This document shows positions 28,048 through 37,887 of a stretch of DNA of 64,000 bases, one piece after another (positions within the stretch are counted from its first letter, which is position 1; each line of letters opens with the position of its first letter). The notes beneath the pieces were generated by a model, which made no database searches, was not told the DNA's origin, and was given only the letters and a program-made list of their open reading frames with translations. Origin of the DNA: Pedobacter arcticus A12 (GTDB lineage: Bacteria; Bacteroidota; Bacteroidia; Sphingobacteriales; Sphingobacteriaceae); contig NZ_JH947125.1 of assembly GCF_000302595.1 (NCBI RefSeq), forward strand, positions 828,299-892,298, in the 5' to 3' direction. Position numbers and translations under genes: made by a program.

Positions 28048-29958
28048 CTATAAACCGATTACAGCGTATGGAATTCTGATCCCTTTTACTTGATAGTAGT
28101 AAGGATCGTAGTTGCCATCGCTCTCTTTGGAGTTATTGTCTGAATTTTGTGGACATGATCCAAAGTTTAAACTATAAGTGATTAAAAGTTCATTTCTTCC
28201 ATTTACAGATTCCGAATGAATAGCTGGAGTATAATACCTCGCATTATAACCTTTCAAATATTCGGTAATATGGTGAACCATTTTTCTGTTGGTAAATGGG
28301 CCGGTTGGACTGCTGGAGGTAGAAATATAAATATTTCTGGAATTATCGCCACAGTTATAACCTTGGTCCATGCTTAAATGGATATATTTTCCATTTACAT
28401 AAGAGATTGAATTAGTTCCTAAACCGTTGTCAATTTTAGAATTAACATTTGTTGTAGGCGTACTAACCCAAGCAGAGCCATCCCAAAAAGTCCAAGATTG
28501 AGGATCTGTTACCGGGAAACGAGCCACATGAAGATAGGTAGAATATCCAAAACTCCCCGGAGGGCTACTGCTTCCATAGCTATATACATAGCCATCAGCG
28601 GCTTTAACCATTCCAGAGGAATACCCAATTGCCACTTGATTAGACATTCCAGCAGGCGTGGTACGTTTGAACGTCCACTGTGTCCCGCTATTAGGAGTAA
28701 GCTCATATAACGACTGGTTTACCGCTGTAAGTCCATTACCTTCTCCACATTGAACATATACTTTATCCCCTATCTGAACACCAACCCCTGGCCAACTCCA
28801 GGTTAAGCCAGGTTGAACCGGAAAAACATTTCCAATATTGTTTCTTGCACCCACCGCTGTAACCATTGGAGCGCTAGGGCTCCAATCAGAAACTGTAGGT
28901 TGCATAATCAGAGAGTTTCCATAAGATATAAAGTGATTTCCAAATAATCGTCCATTAGAAGTTAAAGAACCCTGATAGAATGCATCTTGGGTAATCCAAA
29001 TTACACGACCATCAGCTAGGGGAACGCTTGTGCCTTGATCAAAAGCAACTGATCCTGTAATCCTTTTAAAGAAATTCACCACTTCATCATCACGGTAACT
29101 TTCTGGGCTAATTGGTGTCAACTTCCATTTTTGACCAATAGAAGTCGAATTTAGAGGTTGCTGTAGCGCTTTTGTTTTTCCATTTGGATAAATGATATTC
29201 TCGTTGCTTAAAGCCATACCATTTCCCTTGTTTATAATTCGGTAAACACCGGGTTCAATTGTTTCTTCAATGCTCCAAAGTTGGTCATTAGCTTTATCCT
29301 TTAAAATCTGACTTTGCCCTAGTTCTATATTGGGAGCCGTAGAGCTAACAGGAACAGTTAATAATTTTCCGCTAAAAAGATTTCTGATCTGATAATATTT
29401 TATGCCCTTTTCAGTGATTTTATAAATGGTATGCCATTTTTGGTGTTTTGCAGTTCCAGCGCTACTTCCAAAACCACTTATTTCCAATAGGGTGGCATCT
29501 TTGTATTTCTCGTTATAAAGCGTATCTCCTTGAATGCCTAAATATTGATTATTAGCAACACTTGTAATAATGTATGCACCGTAATCTTCAATGTTGGAAT
29601 CAATAATTTTAAAGTCAACTTTCCATACCCTCACTTTACCATCTGCAGCTGTAACAGTGTAATCGATAGATTTATTTGTAGAGATATTAATTTTTTCGCC
29701 AGATTTAGGTGATACGGTTGCGCCATCTGAAATAGTAATTTGAGGTGTAAGAGCAGTTAAATTCACGTCTTTGGCAACCAAAATATTAATCTTGTATTGA
29801 TCGTTTTGCATTGCAAAAGTTTCAGTACCGTATTGCCCAGTTTCTAACTTAAACTGTTTAATCATTCTCCCTGGGCTAGGAGGGTTAGAAAATTCTTTGG
29901 TACAACTGCAAATAAAGAGTGTTATACCAGTGAACAAAAAAAGTAATCTTTTCATCAT
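28048..29958 (-). CDS. Lipoprotein with DUF5018-like, RICIN-like and beta-propeller-like domains (copy 1)
   Basis: A 636-residue lipoprotein (FICSC, Cys19). Residues ~35-115 resemble the DUF5018 beta-domain (TPQITISDGATVSP). Residues ~125-275 look like a ricin-type beta-trefoil (YLGIQGDTLYNE, QLWSIEETIEPGVYRIINKG). The rest has repeated propeller-like strands (VAFDQGTSVPLADGRVIWIT, VGVQIGDKVYVQCGEG, SYVNGKYIHLSMDQGYNCGD), tentatively of the DUF5005/DUF4185 type. The end, YYQVKGIRIPYAVIGL, is almost the same in the paralogue at 42755. No known catalytic motif is evident. Its own operator/promoter (site 5) puts it in the regulon. It could be a surface glycan-binding protein or an uncharacterised glycosidase. 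Confidence 0.65.
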   Translation of the reverse strand: MMKRLLFLFTGITLFICSCTKEFSNPPSPGRMIKQFKLETGQYGTETFAMQNDQYKINILVAKDVNLTALTPQITISDGATVSPKSGEKINISTNKSIDYTVTAADGKVRVWKVDFKIIDSNIEDYGAYIITSVANNQYLGIQGDTLYNEKYKDATLLEISGFGSSAGTAKHQKWHTIYKITEKGIKYYQIRNLFSGKLLTVPVSSTAPNIELGQSQILKDKANDQLWSIEETIEPGVYRIINKGNGMALSNENIIYPNGKTKALQQPLNSTSIGQKWKLTPISPESYRDDEVVNFFKRITGSVAFDQGTSVPLADGRVIWITQDAFYQGSLTSNGRLFGNHFISYGNSLIMQPTVSDWSPSAPMVTAVGARNNIGNVFPVQPGLTWSWPGVGVQIGDKVYVQCGEGNGLTAVNQSLYELTPNSGTQWTFKRTTPAGMSNQVAIGYSSGMVKAADGYVYSYGSSSPPGSFGYSTYLHVARFPVTDPQSWTFWDGSAWVSTPTTNVNSKIDNGLGTNSISYVNGKYIHLSMDQGYNCGDNSRNIYISTSSSPTGPFTNRKMVHHITEYLKGYNARYYTPAIHSESVNGRNELLITYSLNFGSCPQNSDNNSKESDGNYDPYYYQVKGIRIPYAVIGL

Positions 29959-30017
29959 TGCATTAATTTGTTTAGATAATTGGTTCTATCCAAATGTAGA
30001 AATTACAAAAGGATTGT

Positions 30018-30048
30018 TAAAAGTAATTAAAAAAATCGATTTAGCAAA
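30018..30048 (-). promoter_or_regulatory. Putative LacI-type operator and promoter (site 5, minus strand)
   Basis: Read on the minus strand, TTTGCTAAATCGATTTTT contains the operator core (30032-30045). The -33-like TTTG (30048-30045) and -7-like TACTTTTA (30025-30018) are 19 bases apart. It drives the gene starting at 29958. Confidence 0.6.
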
Positions 30049-30213
30049 TTGTTAATAGTTGTTTTATTTGTTTAAATAAATCCATTGTAGTGCGAAAATA
30101 AATTAAATATACTATACAGTTGTAAAGAAATGGCTTTCAGTCGCGATAGTGTGAGTGTATTTTGGATAATTAACGCTGGGAACTAAAAAAATGCGAGTTT
30201 ATTTTATTTTATT

Positions 30214-30227
30214 GCTAAATCGTTTTA
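30214..30227 (+). promoter_or_regulatory. Putative LacI-type operator (site 6)
   Basis: An exact GCTAAATCGTTTTA, 36 bases before the GH92 gene at 30264. I do not see a clear TAnnTTTG element at the expected distance. Confidence 0.55.
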
Positions 30228-30263
30228 TATTGCGACACGAATACCGTTATAAGCCAAACATTC

Positions 30264-32447
30264 ATGATTTTTAAAAAAATATTGATATTAATATATTTTT
30301 CTATCGTTACGAGCTTGTGTGTCGCCCAAAAACGTGAGGCTACTACTAGTTATGCTCAAAAAGTAAATACATTAATAGGCTCAGAAGGCAAGGGAGCTAA
30401 TTCAAGCGAGTCATATTTGGAAGCAGGTTACACTTTTCCAGGAGCCATGCACCCCTTTGGAATGGTTCAATTTACACCGACTTTTTTTGAACCCAATAAG
30501 GGGTTTGTAATTAATCAATTGAGCGGCGCCGGGTGTGAGCACATGGGCAATTTGCCATTGATGCCTTTGTGTGGCCCGCTCAATAAATCTCCAAATGATA
30601 TGAAAGCATATCACCCTAATTTTAAGGTGAAAAATGCTTATGCAGGGTTCTATGAATCTGAAACAGAAGATGAGATCAATAGCGCCTTAGTGGTGACCAA
30701 GCGTTCAGGAATGGCAAAGTTTAATTTTCCAGTCCACCAGAACAAAGGAACTATTGTTATTGGTACGGGTTTAAATGCTACTAAAGTAAATGACGCTTCG
30801 GTAAAAATTACAAGTAATTCAAGTTTTGAAGGCTTTGCTGACGGTGGCTCTTTTTGCGGTTCGGCAGTGAGTTATAAAATTTATTTTGTGGCTCAGTTTA
30901 ACGCTGCATCTTTAGAAAACGGAACTTGGCAGAAAGATAGCATCTTGAGAGGAAGTAAAAGTGCCAATGGAGAAGGAACAGGTGTTTATTTTACTTTTAA
31001 AAATAATGCAAATCCATTGCTTTATAAAATAGGTGTGTCTTACGTGTCTTTAGAAAATGCCAGAGAGAATTTAAAGGCGGAGAACCCAAATTGGAATTTT
31101 GAAGCTGTGAAGAAAGCAACTGTAAGTGAATGGAACAAACAACTGAATAAAATTGAAGTAAAGGGTGGTTCAGCAAATCACACCGCTCAATTTTATACGC
31201 ATTTATACCATGCGCTCACTCATCCAAATTTATATAGCGATGTAAATGGAGATTATGTGGGAGGAGATGATAAAATACACAATGCCAAGGGATTTAACTA
31301 TTACACTTCTTTTAGTAACTGGGATACATACCGTACGCAAATTCAGCTCATCAGTATGTTAGCTCCAAAAGAGACTTCTGATATGATGCAGTCCGTTATT
31401 TTGTTTGCTGAGCAGAGTGGTGGAGGTTTCCCCCGTTGGGTGATGGGAAGTACGGAGACAGGTATTATGCAAGGAGATCCAACCTCGGCAATGGTGTCTG
31501 TAGCCTATTCGTTTGGAGCAAGAAATTTCGACATAAAAAAAGCGCTCGAAATTATGCGGAGAGGAGCCGAGATATCGGACACTAAATCTCAAGGTCAGCT
31601 TACGCGACCTTTTTTGGAAGAATATTTACAAAAAGGCTACATGAATGCTTCTATGATGTTAGAGTATACCACAGCAGATTTTGCGATTGCAGCATTTGCT
31701 AAGCAAGCATTTAACGATATGGATACCTATCATAAATTTTTGAAACAGGCGCAAAACTGGAAAAACTTATACAATCCGGAAAGAAAATGGTTGCAATCCA
31801 GAAACCCTGACGGAACTTGGAGAAAATATGACGAAGATTTTAGAGAGGCCTCTTTCAAAAATTATTTTTGGATGGTTCCTTATAACCTTAAAGGTTTAAT
31901 TGATACCATCGGTGGGAAGGATTTTGCTGAGAGAAGGTTAGATGAATTTTTTATAAAGTTGAACGCAAGCTATTCTCAAGAGTGGTTTGCGGCCGGTAAT
32001 GAGCCCGATTTTCAAGTGCCATGGGTTTACAACTGGACAAATAATCCGTATAAAACGCAGTCTTTGGTTAAACGCATTATCAAAGAGCAGTATGCCAATA
32101 AAAATAATGGATTGCCTGGGAATGATGATTTGGGAGCAATGGGAGCTTGGTACGTATTTGCTAATATTGGTTTATACCCGATGATTCCTGGGGTGGCTGG
32201 TTTTACTATCAACGGACCTTCGTTCAAAGAAATAAAACTTCATCTCCCGTTAGGGGTAGTGAATATCAAGGGTGGTGATTTGGAGAAGCCTTTTATCAGT
32301 TCATTAAAAATTAATGGGAAAGACTATGACGCTACGTGGATTAAGTGGCAAAATCTAAAAAAAAGCAGTACGTTGGAGTTTAAATTGAGTGACCAACCAA
32401 ACAAAACGTGGGGAAAAGCAACAACACCTCCCTCATACGATAACTAA
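30264..32447 (+). CDS. GH92 alpha-mannosidase (copy 2), secreted
   Basis: A 727-residue protein with a signal peptide ending near CVAQK. Family segments are VNTLIGSEGKGANSSESYLE and TFPGAMHPFGMVQF in the N-terminal sandwich. In the catalytic domain they are FAAGNEPDFQVPWVYNW (acid region) and LPGNDDLGAMGAWYVFANIG (base region), ending with GLYPMIPGVAGF. It lacks the lipobox seen in copy 1, so it is probably periplasmic. The two copies differ enough (GNED versus GNDD motif, spacing) to suggest different linkage preferences. It heads a five-to-seven-gene block with GH130, GH78-like, acetylesterase, permease and LacI genes. Confidence 0.92.
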   Translation: MIFKKILILIYFSIVTSLCVAQKREATTSYAQKVNTLIGSEGKGANSSESYLEAGYTFPGAMHPFGMVQFTPTFFEPNKGFVINQLSGAGCEHMGNLPLMPLCGPLNKSPNDMKAYHPNFKVKNAYAGFYESETEDEINSALVVTKRSGMAKFNFPVHQNKGTIVIGTGLNATKVNDASVKITSNSSFEGFADGGSFCGSAVSYKIYFVAQFNAASLENGTWQKDSILRGSKSANGEGTGVYFTFKNNANPLLYKIGVSYVSLENARENLKAENPNWNFEAVKKATVSEWNKQLNKIEVKGGSANHTAQFYTHLYHALTHPNLYSDVNGDYVGGDDKIHNAKGFNYYTSFSNWDTYRTQIQLISMLAPKETSDMMQSVILFAEQSGGGFPRWVMGSTETGIMQGDPTSAMVSVAYSFGARNFDIKKALEIMRRGAEISDTKSQGQLTRPFLEEYLQKGYMNASMMLEYTTADFAIAAFAKQAFNDMDTYHKFLKQAQNWKNLYNPERKWLQSRNPDGTWRKYDEDFREASFKNYFWMVPYNLKGLIDTIGGKDFAERRLDEFFIKLNASYSQEWFAAGNEPDFQVPWVYNWTNNPYKTQSLVKRIIKEQYANKNNGLPGNDDLGAMGAWYVFANIGLYPMIPGVAGFTINGPSFKEIKLHLPLGVVNIKGGDLEKPFISSLKINGKDYDATWIKWQNLKKSSTLEFKLSDQPNKTWGKATTPPSYDN

Positions 32448-32468
32448 TTGGAATTGGATTTTATATTT

Positions 32469-33596
32469 ATGTATAAGCAATTTTTAACAATTATAATTTT
32501 TGCGATAGCTATTGGATTAAACGGTTGTGTGCAAAAGAAAATGGTAACAGGCCAAAGCTGGTCATTCCAGCCGTTTGTGCGTCCTGTCAGCTATCCAGTG
32601 ATTTCTCCGGATTCAAATACCACCTTTTTAGATCCTATAAGTGGCAAAGTAATCCGCTGGGAAGCTAATGATACTTTTAATCCAGCTGCTACGGTAAAGG
32701 GTGATAGTATTTACGTGATTTATAGAGTCGAAGATAAATCTGGTTTAGGAATAGGGGAGCGTACCTCACGACTTGGTTTAGTCGCCAGTGCAGATGGTTT
32801 AGCCATGAATCGTAGAAGTCAGCCAATACTTTATCCTGCTAATGATAGTCAAAAGGAGAATGAATGGATGGGTGGTTGTGAAGATCCCAGAGTGGTAATG
32901 GCAACTGATGGCACTTACGTTATGATGTACACCCAATGGAATAAAAAGGTGCCCCGACTAGCTGTTGCTACTTCTAAAGATTTAGAAAACTGGGACAAAC
33001 ATGGGCCTGTATTTAATCAAGCCTACGGCGGAAAGTTTGCGGACTTGGCAAGTAAATCTGCATCAGTAGTTACGACTGTTGAAAATGGTAAGCAGGTAAT
33101 TGCTAAAATAAACGGTAAATTTTATATGTATTGGGGAGAAGAGTTTATCAATCTTGCTACATCTGATGATTTGATTAACTGGACTCCAGAATTGGATGAA
33201 AGTGGAGATTTGAAAAAAATAATTCTCCCGAGAAAAGGTTATTTTGATAGCCAACTCACTGAATGTGGCCCTCCTGCAGTACTAGCCGATAATGGGATTG
33301 TATTGCTATACAACGGAAAAAATTTGGAAGGCAAAGACGGAGACCCCAATTATACAGCTAAGACTTATGCAGCAGGACAATTATTATTTGATGCCAAAAA
33401 ACCAGGGAAATTATTGAATAGATTAGATAAACCTTTCTTTGTGCCAACAGAATCTTTTGAAAAAAGTGGTCAATATCCGTCGGGGACGGTTTTTGTAGAA
33501 GGTTTGGTGTACTTTACAGATAAATGGTTTTTGTATTATGGCTGTGCCGATTCTAAAGTAGGAGTAGCTGTTTACGATCCCCCTAAAATTAAATAA
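32469..33596 (+). CDS. GH130 mannoside phosphorylase/mannosidase, lipoprotein
   Basis: The ATG at 32469 gives 375 residues with a lipobox (GLNGC, Cys20); a TTG upstream at 32448 is less likely. The five-bladed propeller family signature GGCEDPRVV carries the catalytic Asp, and LTECGPPAVL lies deeper in the fold. Many GH130 enzymes are cytoplasmic beta-mannoside phosphorylases, but a lipoprotein signal is incompatible with using cytoplasmic phosphate. Some exported Bacteroidota members hydrolyse beta-1,2-mannosides, so that activity is my preferred guess. It directly follows GH92 copy 2 (21 bases), consistent with sequential trimming of a mannan. Confidence 0.85.
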   Translation: MYKQFLTIIIFAIAIGLNGCVQKKMVTGQSWSFQPFVRPVSYPVISPDSNTTFLDPISGKVIRWEANDTFNPAATVKGDSIYVIYRVEDKSGLGIGERTSRLGLVASADGLAMNRRSQPILYPANDSQKENEWMGGCEDPRVVMATDGTYVMMYTQWNKKVPRLAVATSKDLENWDKHGPVFNQAYGGKFADLASKSASVVTTVENGKQVIAKINGKFYMYWGEEFINLATSDDLINWTPELDESGDLKKIILPRKGYFDSQLTECGPPAVLADNGIVLLYNGKNLEGKDGDPNYTAKTYAAGQLLFDAKKPGKLLNRLDKPFFVPTESFEKSGQYPSGTVFVEGLVYFTDKWFLYYGCADSKVGVAVYDPPKIK

Positions 33597-33781
33597 TGCG
33601 AAATTTAGACAAACGGCTTTTACTTTGTGCTTTCTTTGGGCATTTTTGAAAAAAACACTAGAAATTGCCATTATAAAATATACATGTCAGGAATTCTTTT
33701 TTTTAAACACGATTTTTTGTACCTGAAATAACAAATACGGCTATTGGCTGTACAACAATATATTAACAATAATTTTCAAAT

Positions 33782-36142
33782 ATGATGAGATGTTTTTTTA
33801 TTTTATTTTTACTTTCTTCTTTAATAACTAATAACCATGGATATGCTCAATCTGTAAGCTATACAAAATTGCAAAAACCATGGAATTCGCAATGGATCGC
33901 AGCGCAAAATGATAGCGGAATAGCATATGGGGTATATTATTTTCGGAAAACCATCGATCTAACAACAAAACCAGATTCCTTTATCGTCAATGTATCGGCA
34001 GATAATCGATATAAATTATACGTTAATGGTAAATTGGTTTCATTGGGGCCAGCTCGTGGCGATACATACTTCTGGAATTACGAAACTGTTGATATCGCTC
34101 CATACTTATACAATGGAAAGAACACAATAGCCGCCCTCGTCTGGAATGAAGCGGAGCATCGTCCAGAAGCTCAAATATCTGTTCGTACCGGTTTTATTTT
34201 GCAAGGTAACTCCAAGGAAGAGGAAATACTCAACACAAACGATTCTTGGAAATGCATCAAAGATGAAGGTCATCAACCTATACCCGGATATTTTTTCGCG
34301 GCCAGTAAAGGAGAGATGGTTGATATGAATAAAACTATCAAAGGGGATTGGACAAAACCCGGTTTTAATGATATTGGCTGGCCCAAAGCCAGTAAGGTTG
34401 AGGACGGAAAGCTAAAAGGAATGGAATGGGGAATTGGTTGGGCATTGGTGCCTTCCTCTCTGCCTCAAATGGAAATGACCTATCAACGCATACCGAAGTT
34501 GCGTAAAGCAGTTGGAGTAAGTGTTCCTATCGCATTCCCTGCTAAAAAAGTTTCGTTTACCATACCTGCAAATACAACAGCTACACTTTTGTTAGATCAA
34601 ACTTATGAAACCAATGCTTACGTAACCTTAACTTTTAGTGGTGGTAAAGATGCAGGGATTTCCTTAGGATACGCCGAGTCGTTATACAAAAAAGGCACCA
34701 AAGGAGTTGAAAAAGGCAATCGTGATGAGATTGAAGGTAAAGAATTTATTGGGAGAACTGACAGCCTTATTGCAGATGGAACCAAAGAGCAGTCTTTTAC
34801 TACTATGAATTTTCGCACCTATCGCTACATTAGGTTGATCGTACAGACGAAAAACGAACCTTTGGTAATTGAAGATCTGTACGGTACTTTTACCGGATAT
34901 CCTTTTAAAAGAGCTACAGTTTTCAATACCGATAATAAGGAAATCAAACAAATATTGGATATCGGCTGGCATACGGCTAGGTTAAATGCAATGGAAATTT
35001 ACACCGATTGTCCTTATTATGAGTTGTTGCAATATATCGGTGATACCCGCATTCAGGCGATGGTTTCCTATTTTAATAGTACTGATGACCGGTTGGCCAG
35101 AAATGCCTTAAATCTTTTTGATCATTCGCGACTTGCTGAAGGGATAACTAGGAGTAATTATCCTTCAAAAGGAACTCAGATAATTCCTGGATTTTCTTTA
35201 TGGTATATCGGGATGCTTCATGATTATTGGATGTATAAAAATGACAGCGATTTTATAAAGAATAAATTAGTGGGAGAACGGGCCATATTAGACTTCTTTA
35301 GCAAGTACCAACAAGCCGATGGTTCTTTAGCAAATTTCCCTTATTGGGGATTTGTTGATTGGGCAGGTAACTTATGGGGCGAAGTTAAAGATCAAGATGG
35401 CAGTGCCGCCATTTACGATTTGCAGTTACTTTGGGCATACCAGTCCGCCGCAGAAATGGAAGCAAAAATTGGTCTGCAAGATTATGCTGATATATATAAT
35501 AATAAAGCGAAGCAGTTGAAAGCCACCATCCAAAGCAAGTACTGGAACGCGACAAAAAAATTATATGCTGATACAAAAGAGCAGACAGGCTATTCACAAC
35601 ATGTTAATTCTCTTGCTATACTCACAGGTATGCTAAGTGATACAGCTATGGAAACCGTAGCTAATAATATGCTAAATGATGGAAATATTACCAAATGCTC
35701 TGTATATTTTAAATATTACTTACATAAAGCACTGGTTAAGGCAGGTTTGGGAGATAATTATATGTCGTGGCTGGATATCTATCGCGAAAATATAGCCATG
35801 GGACTTACCACCTGGGCAGAATATTCTGACGTGAACACTTCCCGATCAGATTGCCATGCTTGGGGCAGCAGTCCTAATGTAGACTTTTTTAGAGTGGTTT
35901 TAGGTATCGATAGCGACGCTCCTGGTTTCCAAAAAATAAAGATAGAACCACATTTAGGAACAATTACCAAAGTTAGCGGAGAAATGCCCCATCCAAATGG
36001 GAAAGTTGCTGTGGCTTACGCGTTTAATAAAGGGAAATGGAAAATAGACATCAGTTTCCCTAAAAATACAACTGGTACATTTGTATGGAAAGGAAAAACT
36101 TATGAGCTTAAAGCTGATAAAAATGTGTTTGAATTCCAATGA
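33782..36142 (+). CDS. GH78-like alpha-L-rhamnosidase (copy 2)
   Basis: A 786-residue secreted protein (signal ends near HGYAQS), collinear with the copy at 25498. Shared blocks include VSADNRYKLYVNGKLVSLGP, LLDQTYETNAY, YTDCPYYELLQYIGD, GLTTWAEYSDV and SDCHAWGSSPN. In the catalytic segment the residue after Glu is Leu rather than the Arg of copy 1 (ELLQY versus ERLQY), so substrate preference may differ. It lies between the GH130 and acetylesterase genes on the plus strand, while copy 1 is on the other strand beside the FG-GAP protein. Rhamnosidase activity is the family expectation. Confidence 0.82.
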   Translation: MMRCFFILFLLSSLITNNHGYAQSVSYTKLQKPWNSQWIAAQNDSGIAYGVYYFRKTIDLTTKPDSFIVNVSADNRYKLYVNGKLVSLGPARGDTYFWNYETVDIAPYLYNGKNTIAALVWNEAEHRPEAQISVRTGFILQGNSKEEEILNTNDSWKCIKDEGHQPIPGYFFAASKGEMVDMNKTIKGDWTKPGFNDIGWPKASKVEDGKLKGMEWGIGWALVPSSLPQMEMTYQRIPKLRKAVGVSVPIAFPAKKVSFTIPANTTATLLLDQTYETNAYVTLTFSGGKDAGISLGYAESLYKKGTKGVEKGNRDEIEGKEFIGRTDSLIADGTKEQSFTTMNFRTYRYIRLIVQTKNEPLVIEDLYGTFTGYPFKRATVFNTDNKEIKQILDIGWHTARLNAMEIYTDCPYYELLQYIGDTRIQAMVSYFNSTDDRLARNALNLFDHSRLAEGITRSNYPSKGTQIIPGFSLWYIGMLHDYWMYKNDSDFIKNKLVGERAILDFFSKYQQADGSLANFPYWGFVDWAGNLWGEVKDQDGSAAIYDLQLLWAYQSAAEMEAKIGLQDYADIYNNKAKQLKATIQSKYWNATKKLYADTKEQTGYSQHVNSLAILTGMLSDTAMETVANNMLNDGNITKCSVYFKYYLHKALVKAGLGDNYMSWLDIYRENIAMGLTTWAEYSDVNTSRSDCHAWGSSPNVDFFRVVLGIDSDAPGFQKIKIEPHLGTITKVSGEMPHPNGKVAVAYAFNKGKWKIDISFPKNTTGTFVWKGKTYELKADKNVFEFQ

Positions 36143-36296
36143 TATTCTATTTAAGATATATTTTAAAATAAGGCGATTGTACCTTTTTTTTAAAATTTAA
36201 CCTGCATTCAGGCATTTAAACCTAATCGGTTAACAACCAACATACATAGCCTTAAAAAATTAGGGCTATAAATCAATATCAATTGATCAATACAAA

Positions 36297-37787
36297 ATGA
36301 AAATAATTAGAACAACAATTTTTTTAAGCTTAATCATTTTATTAATTAGTCAGAGTTTCGCCGAAAGCAAAGACAGCTTAATGTTGTCCTCCGTATTGCA
36401 GAGCAATATGGTACTGCAACAGAATAAGCCTTTTAAAATTTGGGGCAGTTCGTCGCCAAATACGGAAATCTACATACAGGCCGATTGGATGCAACATCCG
36501 TTAAGTGTTACATCAAGTACTAATGGTGATTTCTTGGCGATTATTAATATACCAAAGGCAAAAAAAGGAGACTTCACTAAACACAGCGTAACCGTGAGTT
36601 CTGCTAAAAATACAATTAAACTAAATAATCTTTTGATTGGTGATTTATGGCTTTGTAGCGGACAATCAAATATGCAATTCTCTGTAAAGGAGATGAAAGG
36701 TGCCGATGAGGAGATATCATTTGCAAATCAACCAAATATTCGGCTGCTAAACGTTGCTTTAAATTTTAGTGCTCAACCTATCAATACAATAGATGGCAAA
36801 TGGGTAGAATGTTCGCCGGAAACAGCACAGAAATTCAGTGCAGTAGGGTATTCATTTGGTAAAGAGTTATACGAAAGTTTAAATATTCCGATTGGACTCA
36901 TATTCTCTGGAATAGGTGCTTCAGGAGTCCAAGCTTACATCCCACAGGATGTTTTAGAAAACGACACGCTTTTAAACAGCGTTTATTTACAGCCGTATTT
37001 ACAAAGTCCAAAATCAAAAGAAAAGATTGACGGCGGTTTCTCTTTTGAAAAAGTAATGCGTCCTTCTCTGTTATATAACGCTATGATCAATCCTTTAGTT
37101 AATTTATCAATACGTGGGATTTGCTGGTATCAGGGCGAGGCAAATCATGCAGAAAGAAAGAGTTATACTATGGCCACACAAGAGATGATTAAATCTTGGC
37201 GAGAGAGGTTTGGACAGGGAGAATTGCCTTTTTATTATGTGCAGATTGCCCCGTATGGTCATGAAAAAGAAAATCCAGCGTTAGCTAAAGACGCTTTCTT
37301 TAGAGAAGCCCAAGCGAAAATTTCTGCGCTGAACAATACAGAAATGGTAACTACAATTGATGTTGGTGACGCAAAGGACCTTCATCCAAAAAACAAGAAA
37401 CCCGTTGGTATTCGTTTAGCTAAAACCGCTTTGAATAGGATTTACGGACACTTAGATGTAGTTTTTAAAGGTCCCGAGTTTAATTATGTAGAGTTTAAAA
37501 AGAAACAAGCTATTATCCATTTTAAACCAGAGACGTTAGGCTCAGGCTTGAATACAAATGATGGAGCAGCGCCGTTATTTTTCTTCATAGCTGGCTCAGA
37601 TCAGATTTTCTATCCGGCGCAGGCCGAGATTATAGAGAATGTGGTTAAATTAAAATCTACCAAAGTAAAGCAACCTGTATCGGTTAGGTATGCCTTTTTT
37701 AACTATCCAGTTACCAATTTACAGAATAGAGAAGGTTTTCCAGTTGTTCCTTTTAGAACGGATAATTGGCAAGAAGCAACTTATTGA
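36297..37787 (+). CDS. Sialate-O-acetylesterase-family carbohydrate esterase
   Basis: A 496-residue secreted protein (signal ends SQSFAES). It opens with SVLQSNMVLQQNKPFKIWG, typical of Bacteroidota SASA-domain esterases, and the Ser nucleophile is in GDLWLCSGQSNMQF. Further blocks are GLIFSGIGASGVQAYIP, GICWYQGEANH and the likely Asp/His segment DVGDAKDLHPKNK. Such enzymes remove O-acetyl groups from sialic acid or other sugars. No sialidase occurs in the window, so deacetylation of an acetylated mannan or rhamnan is more plausible. It lies in line with the preceding GH78-like gene, 154 bases apart. Confidence 0.88.
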   Translation: MKIIRTTIFLSLIILLISQSFAESKDSLMLSSVLQSNMVLQQNKPFKIWGSSSPNTEIYIQADWMQHPLSVTSSTNGDFLAIINIPKAKKGDFTKHSVTVSSAKNTIKLNNLLIGDLWLCSGQSNMQFSVKEMKGADEEISFANQPNIRLLNVALNFSAQPINTIDGKWVECSPETAQKFSAVGYSFGKELYESLNIPIGLIFSGIGASGVQAYIPQDVLENDTLLNSVYLQPYLQSPKSKEKIDGGFSFEKVMRPSLLYNAMINPLVNLSIRGICWYQGEANHAERKSYTMATQEMIKSWRERFGQGELPFYYVQIAPYGHEKENPALAKDAFFREAQAKISALNNTEMVTTIDVGDAKDLHPKNKKPVGIRLAKTALNRIYGHLDVVFKGPEFNYVEFKKKQAIIHFKPETLGSGLNTNDGAAPLFFFIAGSDQIFYPAQAEIIENVVKLKSTKVKQPVSVRYAFFNYPVTNLQNREGFPVVPFRTDNWQEATY

Positions 37788-37794
37788 AAAATAA

Positions 37795-37826
37795 GTTGCT
37801 AAAACGTTTTATTATTGTTTATTTAG
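37795..37826 (+). promoter_or_regulatory. Putative LacI-type operator and promoter of the permease-lacI genes (site 7)
   Basis: The sequence GCTAAAACGTTTTA (37798-37811) contains the perfect palindrome TAAAACGTTTTA. GTTG at 37795 and TTATTTAG at 37819-37826 are 20 bases apart. The permease starts at 37888 and lacI follows, suggesting autoregulation. Confidence 0.6.
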
Positions 37827-37887
37827 CAAAAAATATCGAAGAACATTCATGTCTTCTCATTTGTCCAATTATCTTTAATTAAATATA

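Larger units (their letters stand above)
29959..30263. other. Divergent control region between the propeller lipoprotein and GH92 copy 2
   Basis: This 305-base gene-free stretch holds two copies of the shared operator, one facing each gene (sites 5 and 6). Apart from these and AT-rich leader sequence, I see nothing else in it. Confidence 0.7.

Noticed and set aside
36223-36234. TAATCGGTTAAC upstream of the acetylesterase gene as a degenerate operator
   Set aside because: It has a central CG but lacks the GCTAAA half and no promoter boxes at the right spacing; too weak to list with the nine sites.
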